Of a DNA stretch of 64,000 bases, positions 52,538-60,972 are shown piece after piece. The DNA comes from Bacillus sp. 165. Its GTDB lineage: Bacteria; Bacillota; Bacilli; Bacillales; Bacillaceae_G. The notes beneath the pieces were generated by a model. That model was given only the letters and a program-made list of their open reading frames with translations, had not been told where the DNA came from and did not search any database. A program made the translations under genes and the position numbers. The stretch covers positions 62,001 to 126,000 of the forward strand of contig NZ_JAGHKQ010000005.1 in assembly GCF_017742235.1 (NCBI RefSeq), written 5' to 3'. Every line of letters begins with the position of its first letter. The stretch's first letter is position 1.

Positions 52538-53434
52538 ATGCGAGAAACTCGTTTTAAAGAAGGATTTGAATGCTCTCATTGCGCATCTGAATACGTTGTA
52601 AGGTTCGGAAAATACAATGGTCGCCAACGCTATCGTTGCAAATGTTGTAATAAAACATTTACTGATACAACAAATACAGTTCTTTATCGCACCCGAAAAG
52701 GAGATGAATGGATTGCATTTGTTGATTGTATGTTCAAAGGTTATTCCTTGCAAAAATCTGCCGAAATCATAGGGGTTACTTGGGTTACGCTTTTTTATTG
52801 GAGACACAAGCTATTAAGTGCATTAAAACAAATGGATTTTGAGCAATTTGAAGGTATAGTTGAAGTTGATGAAACCTATTTCTTATACTCTCAAAAAGGG
52901 CAACGTGGGATTACGGAACGCAATCCTCGTAAGCGTGGCGGGAAATCTAAACATAGAGGAATAAGCCAAGAACAAGTATGTGTTCTTGTTGCCAGAGACC
53001 GAACAAAAGCAACAGTATCTAAAGTTGCTTGTATGGGTCGTGTTGTTAAGACTAAGGTAAAAAGTATGATAGGTTCTAAATTAACACCTAATAATGTACT
53101 TGTTACGGATGCTTCGAGAGCCTATAAAACATATGCAAAAGAGAAGGGAATAGAACATTATCGCATTAAATCAAACGATGGAAAACACGTTATAAAGGGC
53201 TTGTATCATATTCAAAATGTAAATGGTCTCCATTCTCGAATGAAACAATGGTTAGACCGCTTTAAGGGTGTGGCTACAAAGTATCTCGACAACTATCTTT
53301 CGTGGTTCCTATTTGTAGATAGTCGCAGTAATGAAAACACTAAACACAACATTAAAGAGTTCTTGCTAACATCGTTTGTATTTGAAATGACGAATACTTA
53401 TGATAGTTTGCGTTTGTCAAAATTTAATGTTTAG
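52538..53434 (+). CDS. IS1595-family (ISXO2-like) transposase, probably N-terminally truncated
   Basis: 298 residues from the first ATG. A zinc ribbon (CSHCASEYVVRFGKYNGRQR then CKCC) is followed by the DDE domain with VEVDETYFLYSQKG (first Asp), RNPRKRGGKS, NVLVTDASRAY (second Asp) and a late Asn/His region (VNGLHSRMKQWLDRFKGV). The frame is open upstream (LINEM precedes) and no ribosome binding site is visible, so perhaps 20-25 residues are lost and activity is doubtful. Confidence 0.85.
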   Translation: MRETRFKEGFECSHCASEYVVRFGKYNGRQRYRCKCCNKTFTDTTNTVLYRTRKGDEWIAFVDCMFKGYSLQKSAEIIGVTWVTLFYWRHKLLSALKQMDFEQFEGIVEVDETYFLYSQKGQRGITERNPRKRGGKSKHRGISQEQVCVLVARDRTKATVSKVACMGRVVKTKVKSMIGSKLTPNNVLVTDASRAYKTYAKEKGIEHYRIKSNDGKHVIKGLYHIQNVNGLHSRMKQWLDRFKGVATKYLDNYLSWFLFVDSRSNENTKHNIKEFLLTSFVFEMTNTYDSLRLSKFNV

Positions 53435-53483
53435 TCCTTGGTTTTTTGTCTGATTTGAAGATTGAATTTTATGAGGTGTCGGA

Positions 53484-54122
53484 ATGAATTTAAAAGAATT
53501 TATGCAAGAAACATTCCCCAATTTAAAGCTGAGACCGCCTTTGTTTTATAGTTGGAATATTGGTATACGGTTTGAACTTGGAGTCGAATGGAAAAGGGGA
53601 TACGATTATCCCAACAACCCATATGTATTGGGGTGTTATAAAAGAGCGATTACTTTATTTGAAGCCTTACACTCTCCTACGGATGATATATTTGTAGTGA
53701 TAGATGTAAATGATTTTGATAAAGGTAAAAATATCAAACGTGAATTAAAGAACTATTCACCTTATGTTGAGAAGTCGATTTTGTATAGGTTGAAGCATCA
53801 AATGATGCCCTATATTTTCCCAGAAGATGACGAAGAAGGAACATATAGAACACATAGATTTACTCTAAAGTGTAAAACCACTGAATTTAAATTCAAACCT
53901 TTGTTAAAAGCATTATGCAATCAAGATTTAGGATTAAAACCAAGTATTTATCATCGGGTTTATTTCATAAATATTAACAAAAAAACTATCTTTCACGTTT
54001 ACGATGACAGGGGTTGTGATTTATTAGCAACTTCACCTGAAACAATAAGAGATATGTATGAAATATTTAATGAGTGGATTTTGGATTATGACAAACCTGA
54101 GATTGACAAGGTTTTTAATTGA
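53484..54122 (+). CDS. DUF3885 domain protein, likely IS cargo
   Basis: 212 residues beginning MNLKEFMQETFPNLKLRPPL, with LFYSWNIGIRFELG, the DUF3885 signature, and FHVYDDRGCDLLA near the end. Soluble, no signal. GAGGTG lies seven bases before the ATG. It is 49 bp after the transposase and inside the presumed right end of the element, so it probably moves with it. Function unknown. The AT content is higher than the flanking metabolic genes, consistent with transfer. Confidence 0.75.
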   Translation: MNLKEFMQETFPNLKLRPPLFYSWNIGIRFELGVEWKRGYDYPNNPYVLGCYKRAITLFEALHSPTDDIFVVIDVNDFDKGKNIKRELKNYSPYVEKSILYRLKHQMMPYIFPEDDEEGTYRTHRFTLKCKTTEFKFKPLLKALCNQDLGLKPSIYHRVYFININKKTIFHVYDDRGCDLLATSPETIRDMYEIFNEWILDYDKPEIDKVFN

Positions 54123-54514
54123 ATTTTGAAGAAGGGGAAACACCATTTCTGGCGTTTCCCTCTAATATATCAAAAATCAACATTAAAGTTTAACAGAGCC
54201 TTAATTTAAAAAGTATAGAAAAACCAAAACAGATGTTCAACCTTTACATCCAAGTAAAATAAAATACCGTAGTCTATGGCTTTATATAATTATTTGTTTA
54301 CTTAAACCTCAAAAACAGCCTTTCTCCCAAAGATAAATCTTTCAGAATACAAAACCTCCATATTTAAAATTTCATGCTGGCAAAATCCAATTTTCCCTAG
54401 GAGAAAATCCAATTTTCAAGCCTAAAAAGCGCAATTTTACCAAGTTGTCCACAGTTTGTATCTATACTACACTGCAAATGAATCTTAAGTTTTACCAATC
54501 AGGAGGAAAAATAA
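54123..54514. other. Right end of the IS and intergenic region
   Basis: 392 bp: a GGGAAAC/GTTTCCC hairpin (54136-54162) likely ends the DUF3885 transcript, the presumed IS end is at 54200, and the remaining 300 bp are AT rich with no recognisable gene. Confidence 0.4.
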
Positions 54515-54844
54515 ATGAACAATCCCTTACAAGCTGTTCCATTTTCTAATCTCGAGCTAAGACACAGCAGCCATGCCGATGCCGCCTTGACCATTACAGA
54601 TGAAGACGGCGTAACCGTAGCCACAGGGTTCATTCATGAACAAAAGGAGGGCGGATATACCGTACACCTGCTCGCGTTCCCACAAGAAGAAGAGGAATTT
54701 ATGATTTCAGAGCTGGCCCCCATCTCCTTTCCGACATCACAAGAGATGTTTTTTTTCCTGTCGCGGCTTCCGAAAATGTCAGGGCTCGACATGCTGGGGT
54801 ATTTTAACAAACCGGCTGTCTTTTCGATAGAAGCAGCTAAATAA
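54515..54844 (+). CDS. 109-aa soluble protein, unknown
   Basis: Begins MNNPLQAVPFSNLELRHSSH, acidic in the middle (PQEEEEFMISEL), no signal or membrane segment. TCAGGAGGAAAAATAA precedes the ATG and a perfect terminator follows. No family recognised; unlikely to belong to the neighbouring PTS operon or the IS. Confidence 0.7.
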   Translation: MNNPLQAVPFSNLELRHSSHADAALTITDEDGVTVATGFIHEQKEGGYTVHLLAFPQEEEEFMISELAPISFPTSQEMFFFLSRLPKMSGLDMLGYFNKPAVFSIEAAK

Positions 54845-54847
54845 AAA

Positions 54848-54880
54848 AAGTGGACAGGATTTCCCTGTCCACTTCATATT
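54848..54880 (+). terminator. Terminator of the 109-aa gene
   Basis: Perfect 11-bp stem AAGTGGACAGG and complement, followed by CATATTTTTT. It directly abuts the first 43-bp direct repeat. Confidence 0.8.
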
Positions 54881-54921
54881 TTTTCTATTTGTCTTGGTAT
54901 TTGCACCAGAACCGTTTTTCT
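54879..54921. repeat. 43-bp direct repeat, left copy
   Basis: TTTTTTCTATTTGTCTTGG continuing TATTTGCACCAGAACC; the second copy at 56410-56452 differs at about three positions. Together they bracket the coiled-coil gene. Confidence 0.85.
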
Positions 54922-55028
54922 CCTACCTATTAGAATCATTGAGAATTTTTCGGATAAATTAAGCAAAAAAATTTTAACATAGCATGATAGAACTTATATA
55001 TTATGTGACTGTTACTTATTGGGTAATT

Positions 55029-55068
55029 AAAAGGGAATAATGAAAGATATTCATTATTCCCTTTTAAT
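55029..55068. terminator. Terminator of the coiled-coil gene
   Basis: Perfect 16-bp stem (AAAAGGGAATAATGAA and complement) with a 5-nt loop. Confidence 0.85.
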
Positions 55069-55081
55069 TTTCATTTATAAA

Positions 55082-56026
55082 TTAGTTAACCTTTCTATCC
55101 GCTACATACTCCCCAGTGGCGTTATCAATATAAACCTTGTAGGTGACAATATGAGTATCGGAATTTAGCACCTTGAAAATGATATTAAACGAACTAGGCA
55201 TGTCAACTATATTAGAATTCTGTACAAGAAATCCCATTAAACCATCCAAATCTCCGTCTTGATATTCAGGCATGTCAATTAACCATACAGTAAGGTCAGG
55301 GCTATTTCCATAGGACCCTATCTGATGAATAGAAGTGCTTATAATACTATTCATAACCACTCCTACCTCAGTATCTTGCAAAGCATATATTAAGCTATTC
55401 CATCCTCCTGCCAAAGTAGGAAATTCACCTGGGGTTGTAGGTATTGTTTCTCCGACTTCATACATAGGGTTAGTCCGATCAACTTTTGCAGCATTATATG
55501 TACTAGTAGTTTCAGCTTCTAAATTGGCTGCATAATCCTTTAATTCTTGTGATTCCTGATTAGCTTTAGTAATTTCGCTATTTGCTGTTTCAAGTTCAGC
55601 AACTGTATTGTCGTAATCAGCTTGAAGGGAAGCTAAGGAAGCTTGTAAATCAGTAACTTGTCCTTCTAATTCCGCAATTGTTGCGTTCAAAGCTTCAATT
55701 TGTGCTCCCAATGCAGGAATTTGTGCATTTTCCGCCGTCAACCGGGTTACTTCTGCTTGGAGAGCATCTCTTTCCGCAGTTAACTGAGTGATAATTCCTT
55801 CAAGTTCTGCTATTTTTTCTTTTTGTCCATTAATCTTGTCATTTTTTCCTGAAATAGAATTGTTAAGGAAACTAATATCATCAGATAACGCTGAAACTTT
55901 GTCTTTCATGGACACCGCATAACTTTTTATGAGTTCTAGGTTTTCACCACCATTCCAAGCTAGTGCACCTGCTGCCATAGTTCCTGTAAGCGAAACTGCC
56001 ACTAATAATTTACCAACTACCGCCAT
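55082..56026 (-). CDS. Exported coiled-coil protein, unknown
   Basis: 314 residues. Signal peptide or anchor at 1-23 (LLVAVSLTGTMAAGALAW), a long coiled coil at about 40-175 built from regular heptads (EKIAELEGIITQLTAERDAL, TIAELEGQVTDLQASLASLQ), and a globular beta-rich C-terminal domain (about 185-314, with GGWNSLIYALQDTEVG and YKVYIDNATGEYV). AGAAGGGGATG precedes the ATG. It sits alone between two direct repeats with its own operator-like dyads and terminator. No family recognised; perhaps a surface rod-like adhesin or envelope scaffold. Confidence 0.75.
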   Translation of the reverse strand: MAVVGKLLVAVSLTGTMAAGALAWNGGENLELIKSYAVSMKDKVSALSDDISFLNNSISGKNDKINGQKEKIAELEGIITQLTAERDALQAEVTRLTAENAQIPALGAQIEALNATIAELEGQVTDLQASLASLQADYDNTVAELETANSEITKANQESQELKDYAANLEAETTSTYNAAKVDRTNPMYEVGETIPTTPGEFPTLAGGWNSLIYALQDTEVGVVMNSIISTSIHQIGSYGNSPDLTVWLIDMPEYQDGDLDGLMGFLVQNSNIVDMPSSFNIIFKVLNSDTHIVTYKVYIDNATGEYVADRKVN

Positions 56027-56112
56027 TAAATCATCCCCTTCTTATATTAAAAATAAAAGATAGAACATAAATGGCAATGAAGATTGATAAAGAAGGTATA
56101 TGAACTTTATAA

Positions 56113-56148
56113 AGAACGCTATGTTCTTTTATAAGAATATAGCGTTCT
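56113..56148. promoter_or_regulatory. Twin AGAAC-N5-GTTCT dyads upstream of the coiled-coil gene
   Basis: AGAACGCTATGTTCT (56113-56127) and AGAATATAGCGTTCT (56134-56148) are spaced 21 bp apart, two helix turns, and together also form a 36-nt near-perfect hairpin. Spacing rules out a canonical LexA box (N4). Likely operators for a repressor not encoded in this segment; a third partial GCGTTCT occurs at about 56228. Confidence 0.5.
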
Positions 56149-56409
56149 AAGGGTTTAGTCAAGTAAAATATGTATATAATGTTATATATTGTAATTTCAG
56201 AGGAGATATATAATAATATATAATTTTGCGTTCTGGTGCACAAACTTCAAGACAATTGCAATTAATCTCTAAACCCTAGACATACTGATACTAGTACTCT
56301 TAAAAAGGTACGTCATCAGTATGGAAAAGCAACATTTATTCAAGTGGACTTCATACATAGACTGTTTGGGATAACGGCCTAAGGGGTTATCTGAAAGTGG
56401 ACCAACAAC
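56149..56409. other. Non-coding segment with a possible transposase remnant
   Basis: Contains an imperfect hairpin (CATACTGAT at 56281-56289 and complement at 56315-56323) and an 18-codon frame (56321-56374) starting MEKQHLFKW, similar to the beginning of IS6/IS240-type transposases before it breaks off. No intact gene. Confidence 0.3.
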
Positions 56410-56452
56410 TTTTTTCTATTTGTCTTGGTATTTACACCAGAACCATATTTTC
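56410..56452. repeat. 43-bp direct repeat, right copy
   Basis: Near-identical to 54879-54921 (same orientation). It lies about 100 bp before the start of the frameshifted LCP gene. Confidence 0.85.
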
Positions 56453-56555
56453 TTGCAATTCCACAAACATTCCAACTATTACATATAAAACTATCTCGTA
56501 ATATAGTAAAATAGGTAAAAACCCCTCATATGTAAGGAAAGCAACGGAGGTTCAT

Positions 56556-57508
56556 ATGAAAAGAGAAAAGTCAGCAAAATTGTCAGCTACAGCATACTAA
56601 TATTAATCATACTCCTTGTAGCTGGCGGTACATATGCCTATAAACAGCTACAGCCAGAAAACCACTTTAAAACTGTACCTGTCGCAGCGTCAGATGAAGA
56701 TAACAAAGTCCAAAACAGCGTCTTCAACATTCTGTTGATCGGATCAGACGAACGCAAAGGAGACAATATCGGACACTCTGACTCCATGATTGTTGTCCAT
56801 GTGGATTTAAATAAAAAGGAATACCAAGCCATGAGCATTCCGCGTGACACACGTGTACATCTCGAAGGCTACGGCTATACAAAACTGACAAGTGTGCAAT
56901 ACATTAAACAAGCGACAGAAGGACGCCAGCAAGGAATCGATGCCGCGATTCAATCTGTTTCCGAATTAACAGGCATTCCGATTAACTACTATGTAGAAAC
57001 AAACTACCAAGGCCTGCAGGGAGCAGTGGATGCATTAGACGGCATCGAAATGAATGTACCGTTTGATGTCAAATTTACACATCCTTGGTATGCAGAAAAC
57101 AAAAACAAAGTCATCACAAAAGGGATATACGAAGCGGACGGCAAATTGGTAACCGAACTTGTACATGAACGCTACTCTCTGAAAAACGGCGAATATGACC
57201 GTCAGCGCCTGCAGGAGGAAGCATTAGTAGGAATGGCTAAAAAAGCACTGGATCCCTCCAATGTGACCAAGCTACCTGCCTTCGTCAAGCAAATACCAAA
57301 CTTCTTGATCGCAACTAACATGACTACACCAGACATGCTGAGCTTAGGACTTGCGGTAAAAGACTTTAACCCGGCACAGCTGCAGTACCATCAGCTAGCT
57401 GGAGAGTGGAAAACGATGCGTGACGATATCTTAAAAAACAACAACGACCAATTAATCATTGACGAAGAAAAAATGAAGCAATTGGTAACCCAGTATTTCA
57501 TGAATTAA
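56556..57508 (+). pseudogene. LCP-family gene with a 1-nt frameshift near its start
   Basis: ATG 56556 is preceded by ACGGAGG and starts MKREK, but that frame stops 15 codons in. The +2 frame from about 56561 encodes the expected transmembrane helix (IVSYSILILIILLVAGGTYA) and a complete LCP domain (LLIGSDERKGDNIGHSDSMI, SIPRDTRVHLEGYG, ERYSLKNGEYDRQRLQ). One extra A in the run at 56565-56569 would restore a gene of about 317 residues. A recent mutation, slippage switch or sequencing error are all possible. Without it, only internal TTG starts remain and the membrane anchor is lost. Confidence 0.75.
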
Positions 57509-57520
57509 TTTACACAACGC

Positions 57521-57563
57521 AAAAAAGCGGACAAGCTTCCCAACGAAGCCTGTCCGCTTTTCT
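57521..57563. terminator. Bidirectional terminator
   Basis: AAAAGCGGACA/TGTCCGCTTTT stem extended by AGCTTC/GAAGC, between the convergent LCP genes. Confidence 0.8.
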
Positions 57564-58468
57564 TATTCTGCCGCCAATCCTAAATGCTGGCGCAGCGTAT
57601 GCGATAATTCCTGCTTAGTCTCATCTGACACGATATAATAATAAATTCCGTCCATCTTCGTGCCCTCGCCCGGAATCTGGAGTTCCTCCATATGCTTGCT
57701 TGCATCCCGATAGTTCTTTTGAATATTGTACATATCTTCTACCGTCATATTCGTACGCACATTCTTTTGAATCGCTTCTAAAATACCACCGTAATTCGTC
57801 AAGGATTCCACAGTCGCCCCGCGTTGAACCACAGCCTGCAGCACTTGACGCTGGCGATGCTGGCGGCCAAAATCACCGTTTGGATCTTCATACCTCATGC
57901 GGGAATAGACCAATGCTTCATCACCATTTAAATCAATAACACCTTTTGCAAAATCATATCCGCCATACGTAAATGCAAAGTCATTATTCACCGTTACACC
58001 GCCGACCGCATCAACAATATCCTTAAAACCTTCCATATTCACCTGAATGTAATAATCAATCGGAACATTCAAGAAATTCTCTACCGTATCAATCGTCATA
58101 TTAACACCGCCAAAGGCGTACGCATGATTGATCTTATCCTTTTTGCCTTTGCCGATAATATCCGTATACGAATCACGAGGAATGCTGAGCATCTTCGTAG
58201 ATTTCTCAGCCGGGTTTACCGTAAGAAGCATAAGAGAATCCGAACGGCCTCGATCATTCTCACGCTCATCCACACCAAATACTAAAATCGAGATTGGATG
58301 TTCGTCCTTCGTGCTCACTTCTTCCTCACGCTTCTCCGACTTATCCCGCTTTAACGGCTCATGCATCGTATCTACCGTCTTAGAAACGGAAGAATACACA
58401 TTATACACAAAAATACCTGCCCCTATTACAATAATACCTAACATCCAATACAGGATTTTCTTTTTCAT
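57563..58468 (-). CDS. LytR-CpsA-Psr (LCP) family glycopolymer transferase
   Basis: 301 residues: an N-terminal helix (about 4-22) and an LCP domain with VFGVDERENDRGRSDSLML, SIPRDSYTDI, KINHAYAFGG and SRMRYEDPNGDFGRQHRQRQ. Aligns nearly end to end with the LCP protein at 27013-27924 and so is a recent paralogue. The second of two adjacent ATGs is chosen for spacing from AAGGTGG. It lies next to nucleotide-sugar genes, so it probably attaches the second cluster's polysaccharide to the wall (inference). Confidence 0.9.
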   Translation of the reverse strand: MKKKILYWMLGIIVIGAGIFVYNVYSSVSKTVDTMHEPLKRDKSEKREEEVSTKDEHPISILVFGVDERENDRGRSDSLMLLTVNPAEKSTKMLSIPRDSYTDIIGKGKKDKINHAYAFGGVNMTIDTVENFLNVPIDYYIQVNMEGFKDIVDAVGGVTVNNDFAFTYGGYDFAKGVIDLNGDEALVYSRMRYEDPNGDFGRQHRQRQVLQAVVQRGATVESLTNYGGILEAIQKNVRTNMTVEDMYNIQKNYRDASKHMEELQIPGEGTKMDGIYYYIVSDETKQELSHTLRQHLGLAAE

Positions 58469-58630
58469 CATAGTTCCACCTTATAGTAAAAATAGAAAAC
58501 GAGAAGAACAGACATACTGTCTGTAATCTATACTTCATTATACTTGATTTTATAGATTCCGGGAGATGAAATGATAGAGAATATCTTTCATTTTGCAAGG
58601 AAACTCGGCATTTCATACCTATTCATAATC

Positions 58631-58657
58631 AAAAAAGAGAGCATTTTATGCTCTCTT
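58631..58657 (-). terminator. Terminator of galE
   Basis: AAGAGAGCAT/ATGCTCTCTT stem with a T run on the minus strand. Confidence 0.7.
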
Positions 58658-58664
58658 CCATACA

Positions 58665-59663
58665 TTATTGCTTGATACCTGTTTTAAAGCCTGATGGATT
58701 CGCCTGATGCCAGCTCCAAGCTGATTGGATGATTTGTTCTAACGAATACTCTGCCTTCCACCCTAATGTCTCATAAATCTTTTGAGAAGATGCAATGAGC
58801 TGAGCTGGATCACCGGAACGGCGGTCTGTATACACCACATTAGCTTGCTTCCCTGTTACACGCTCGCACGTTTGAATAACTTCTTTAACAGAAAAGCCTT
58901 TCCCGTTCCCTAAGTTATACGTTGCACTTGCACTCTTGTCCTCCAGCAAGCTTTCTAACGCAAGAATATGAGCACGTGCTAAATCGGTTACATGGATATA
59001 ATCACGAATACATGTACCATCCTCTGTATCGTAATCCGTACCAAATACAGAAATACTGTCACGCAATCCTAAAAGATGCTGTAATACAAGAGGAATCAAA
59101 TGCGTTTCCGGCGTATGATCTTCCCCGATTTCCCCTGTCATATGCGCCCCTGCCGCATTGAAATAGCGAAGCACCACATACTGCAAACCATATGCATTGT
59201 GGAAATCATGTAAAATATGCTCCATCATCAACTTAGACTGACCGTACGGATTGATTGGATTCGTTACTGTATCCTCTGTAATGATATCCACCTCTGGAAT
59301 ACCGTACGTCGCAGCAGTAGAAGAGAAGATAAAATTCTTCACACTATACTTCATCATCGCTTCTAACAGAGTAATAGTTGCCACCACATTATTTTGATAA
59401 TACTTCAACGGATGAACAACTGACTCCCCCACCAAGCTGTTTGCTGCAAAATGCATCACCGCATCGATATTGTAAGTGGAAAATACGCGATCTAAATCAG
59501 CAGTATTCCCTAAATCCCCCTGCTCAAACATAGCTCGGTTATCCACACTTTCACGATGACCTGTAGACAAGTTATCCAGTACAACTACTTTATGATTTTG
59601 GTCCAATAGTTCTTTCACTGCATGGCTGCCGATATAGCCGGCGCCGCCGATGACTAGGATCAT
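58665..59663 (-). CDS. galE: UDP-glucose 4-epimerase
   Basis: Interconverts UDP-glucose and UDP-galactose (or the GlcNAc pair), supplying galactosyl donors. 332 residues of short-chain dehydrogenase fold: VIGGAGYIGSHAVKEL (NAD binding), HFAANSLVGES, SSTAATYG (Ser) and NPYGQSKLMMEH (Tyr-x3-Lys) and RYFNAAGA. GGAGGAACACAC precedes the ATG. It is last in its cluster, 13 bp after a glycosyltransferase. Confidence 0.93.
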   Translation of the reverse strand: MILVIGGAGYIGSHAVKELLDQNHKVVVLDNLSTGHRESVDNRAMFEQGDLGNTADLDRVFSTYNIDAVMHFAANSLVGESVVHPLKYYQNNVVATITLLEAMMKYSVKNFIFSSTAATYGIPEVDIITEDTVTNPINPYGQSKLMMEHILHDFHNAYGLQYVVLRYFNAAGAHMTGEIGEDHTPETHLIPLVLQHLLGLRDSISVFGTDYDTEDGTCIRDYIHVTDLARAHILALESLLEDKSASATYNLGNGKGFSVKEVIQTCERVTGKQANVVYTDRRSGDPAQLIASSQKIYETLGWKAEYSLEQIIQSAWSWHQANPSGFKTGIKQ

Positions 59664-59675
59664 GTGTGTTCCTCC

Positions 59676-60737
59676 TTATACTGTAATAAGATGCAATATA
59701 CACTCCACTATATGAGACACTTCATTTTGTATATAGCCTTTGTTATATTGCCTTATTACACTTTCGATATCTAATAGGTGGAATTCCTCCCACTCAACCA
59801 CCTTACAAAGACCATTCTCTTGCAAATACTCAATCGTATTCTGATCTTCCTGCACATTTCGATTAATCACAATAAGAGGCTTAGTATTAGTGACAGCTTC
59901 ACTAACCGTTCCCCATCCTGCCTTCGAAATCATTACATCAGAAGCAGCTGCATAATTTTGAGACTCTGTATAATCAAATGGAATTTTCACTACATTAGGA
60001 TGCGAAACATCCATATTGCTCGACACAATAAAGACACATCCTTCTTGATTCCAAAAATCCCAATCGCTTAGGTCACCAATATCAATTTTCATGCCTATTG
60101 GCATAAAGACTAATTTCTTGTTGCCTAACGGATTCAAGGTTGTTTGAATTCGTTTCACCTCTGCACTGTCTGCAGTTCGGCTGAAAAATCCAAACTTATG
60201 AACTTCTCCCCAACTCGGTTCACTGCTTCCCGCAAGAGCATAAAACATAGTCATCTTGCGATAGGAATCATATAGTTGTGACAACACCCCTTCACTGACC
60301 AGTCCTTGATACGCCGTATACCAAGTAAAATTGGAAACTCCAATAGAAGGTACACCTAATATCTCACCTATTTCAAATGCAAGCGGAGTAATATCAGAAA
60401 CTATAAGCTGTACATGATGCGCTTCTAAAAATACCGCTTCCTCCTTTGCAACGAAAGGAAGATAATCCAAGTATTCTCTACATTTCTTCTCAAGTGCAGC
60501 TGTATCGACTTCAAGAGAATGCTGTTTCAGCACATACCCAACATCTGTTTTCACCTTATGATAGATAATGCTACTGTTATATTCTTTTAAAGAATCCTGT
60601 AAAAAAGACAAGGCAAATGAATGACAAATAATAATTTGTACATCCTCATCTCTTTTTAACAATTCACGAATTAAAGCGATTGAACGCGATGCGTGGCCGT
60701 AGCCGTAATCTGATATATAGTAAGCAATTGTTTTCAT
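59676..60737 (-). CDS. GT-B (GT28/MurG-like) glycosyltransferase
   Basis: 353 residues. The N-terminal domain begins MKTIAYYISDYGYGHASRSI (glycine-rich GxGHxxR acceptor motif). The C-terminal domain has VMISKAGWGTVSEAVTNTKP, the donor-binding GGxxT-like loop of GT28, and NRNVQEDQNTIEYLQENGL. Second of two adjacent ATGs chosen for spacing. Product unknown; the context of galE, manC and ugd suggests a surface glycan or glycolipid step. Confidence 0.82.
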   Translation of the reverse strand: MKTIAYYISDYGYGHASRSIALIRELLKRDEDVQIIICHSFALSFLQDSLKEYNSSIIYHKVKTDVGYVLKQHSLEVDTAALEKKCREYLDYLPFVAKEEAVFLEAHHVQLIVSDITPLAFEIGEILGVPSIGVSNFTWYTAYQGLVSEGVLSQLYDSYRKMTMFYALAGSSEPSWGEVHKFGFFSRTADSAEVKRIQTTLNPLGNKKLVFMPIGMKIDIGDLSDWDFWNQEGCVFIVSSNMDVSHPNVVKIPFDYTESQNYAAASDVMISKAGWGTVSEAVTNTKPLIVINRNVQEDQNTIEYLQENGLCKVVEWEEFHLLDIESVIRQYNKGYIQNEVSHIVECILHLITV

Positions 60738-60756
60738 CATTCAGCTCCATATAAAG

Positions 60757-60784
60757 AAAAAACCGCTGGAATATCCAGCGGTTT
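60757..60784 (-). terminator. Terminator between manC region and glycosyltransferase
   Basis: Perfect 11-bp stem AAACCGCTGGA and complement with a T run on the minus strand. It overlaps the stop of the galE remnant and would separate galE and its glycosyltransferase from the manC-ugd transcript. Confidence 0.75.
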
Positions 60785-60905
60785 ATACAATCACTTGTGC
60801 CTGTGATTGATAATAATGTTGCATAATACCATCATCACCTCGGTCCAACAGCCCTTTTACTGTTTGGCTACCAATGAAACCTGCTCCACCAACAACTGGC
60901 ATCAT
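60783..60905 (-). pseudogene. N-terminal remnant of an NAD-dependent epimerase (galE-like)
   Basis: A 40-codon frame MMPVVGGAGFIGSQTVKGLL has the Rossmann GGAGFIGS motif of GalE-type epimerases, then degenerates (DDGIMQHYYQSQAQVIV) and stops. It is not a copy of the galE at 58665, which differs in these residues. It is most likely the relic of an epimerase gene deleted from the cluster. Confidence 0.55.
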
Positions 60906-60972
60906 GGAATTTCTTCCTTTTACTAAGACACTAATAAGAACAGTGGATTACTATTTAGGCAATCTGATGTTC

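Larger units (their letters stand above)
52524..54200 (+). mobile_element. IS1595-like insertion sequence with cargo gene, left end truncated
   Basis: Contains an IS1595-type transposase gene and a DUF3885 gene in the same direction. The right end is suggested by a sequence (about 54176-54200) reading inward GGCTCTGTTAAACTTTAATG, the style of an IS terminal repeat. No matching left copy is present, and the transposase frame runs open into the EIIA remnant, so the left end was deleted. Members of the IS1595 family are known to carry passenger genes. No target-site duplication can be tested. Confidence 0.6.

Noticed and set aside
56113..56127. LexA box before the coiled-coil gene
   Set aside because: The dyad has five spacer bases between GAAC and GTTC; the Bacillus LexA site has four.
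56031..56243. 70-codon minus-strand frame across the operator dyads
   Set aside because: Very AT-rich translation without a ribosome binding site; it covers the promoter of the coiled-coil gene.
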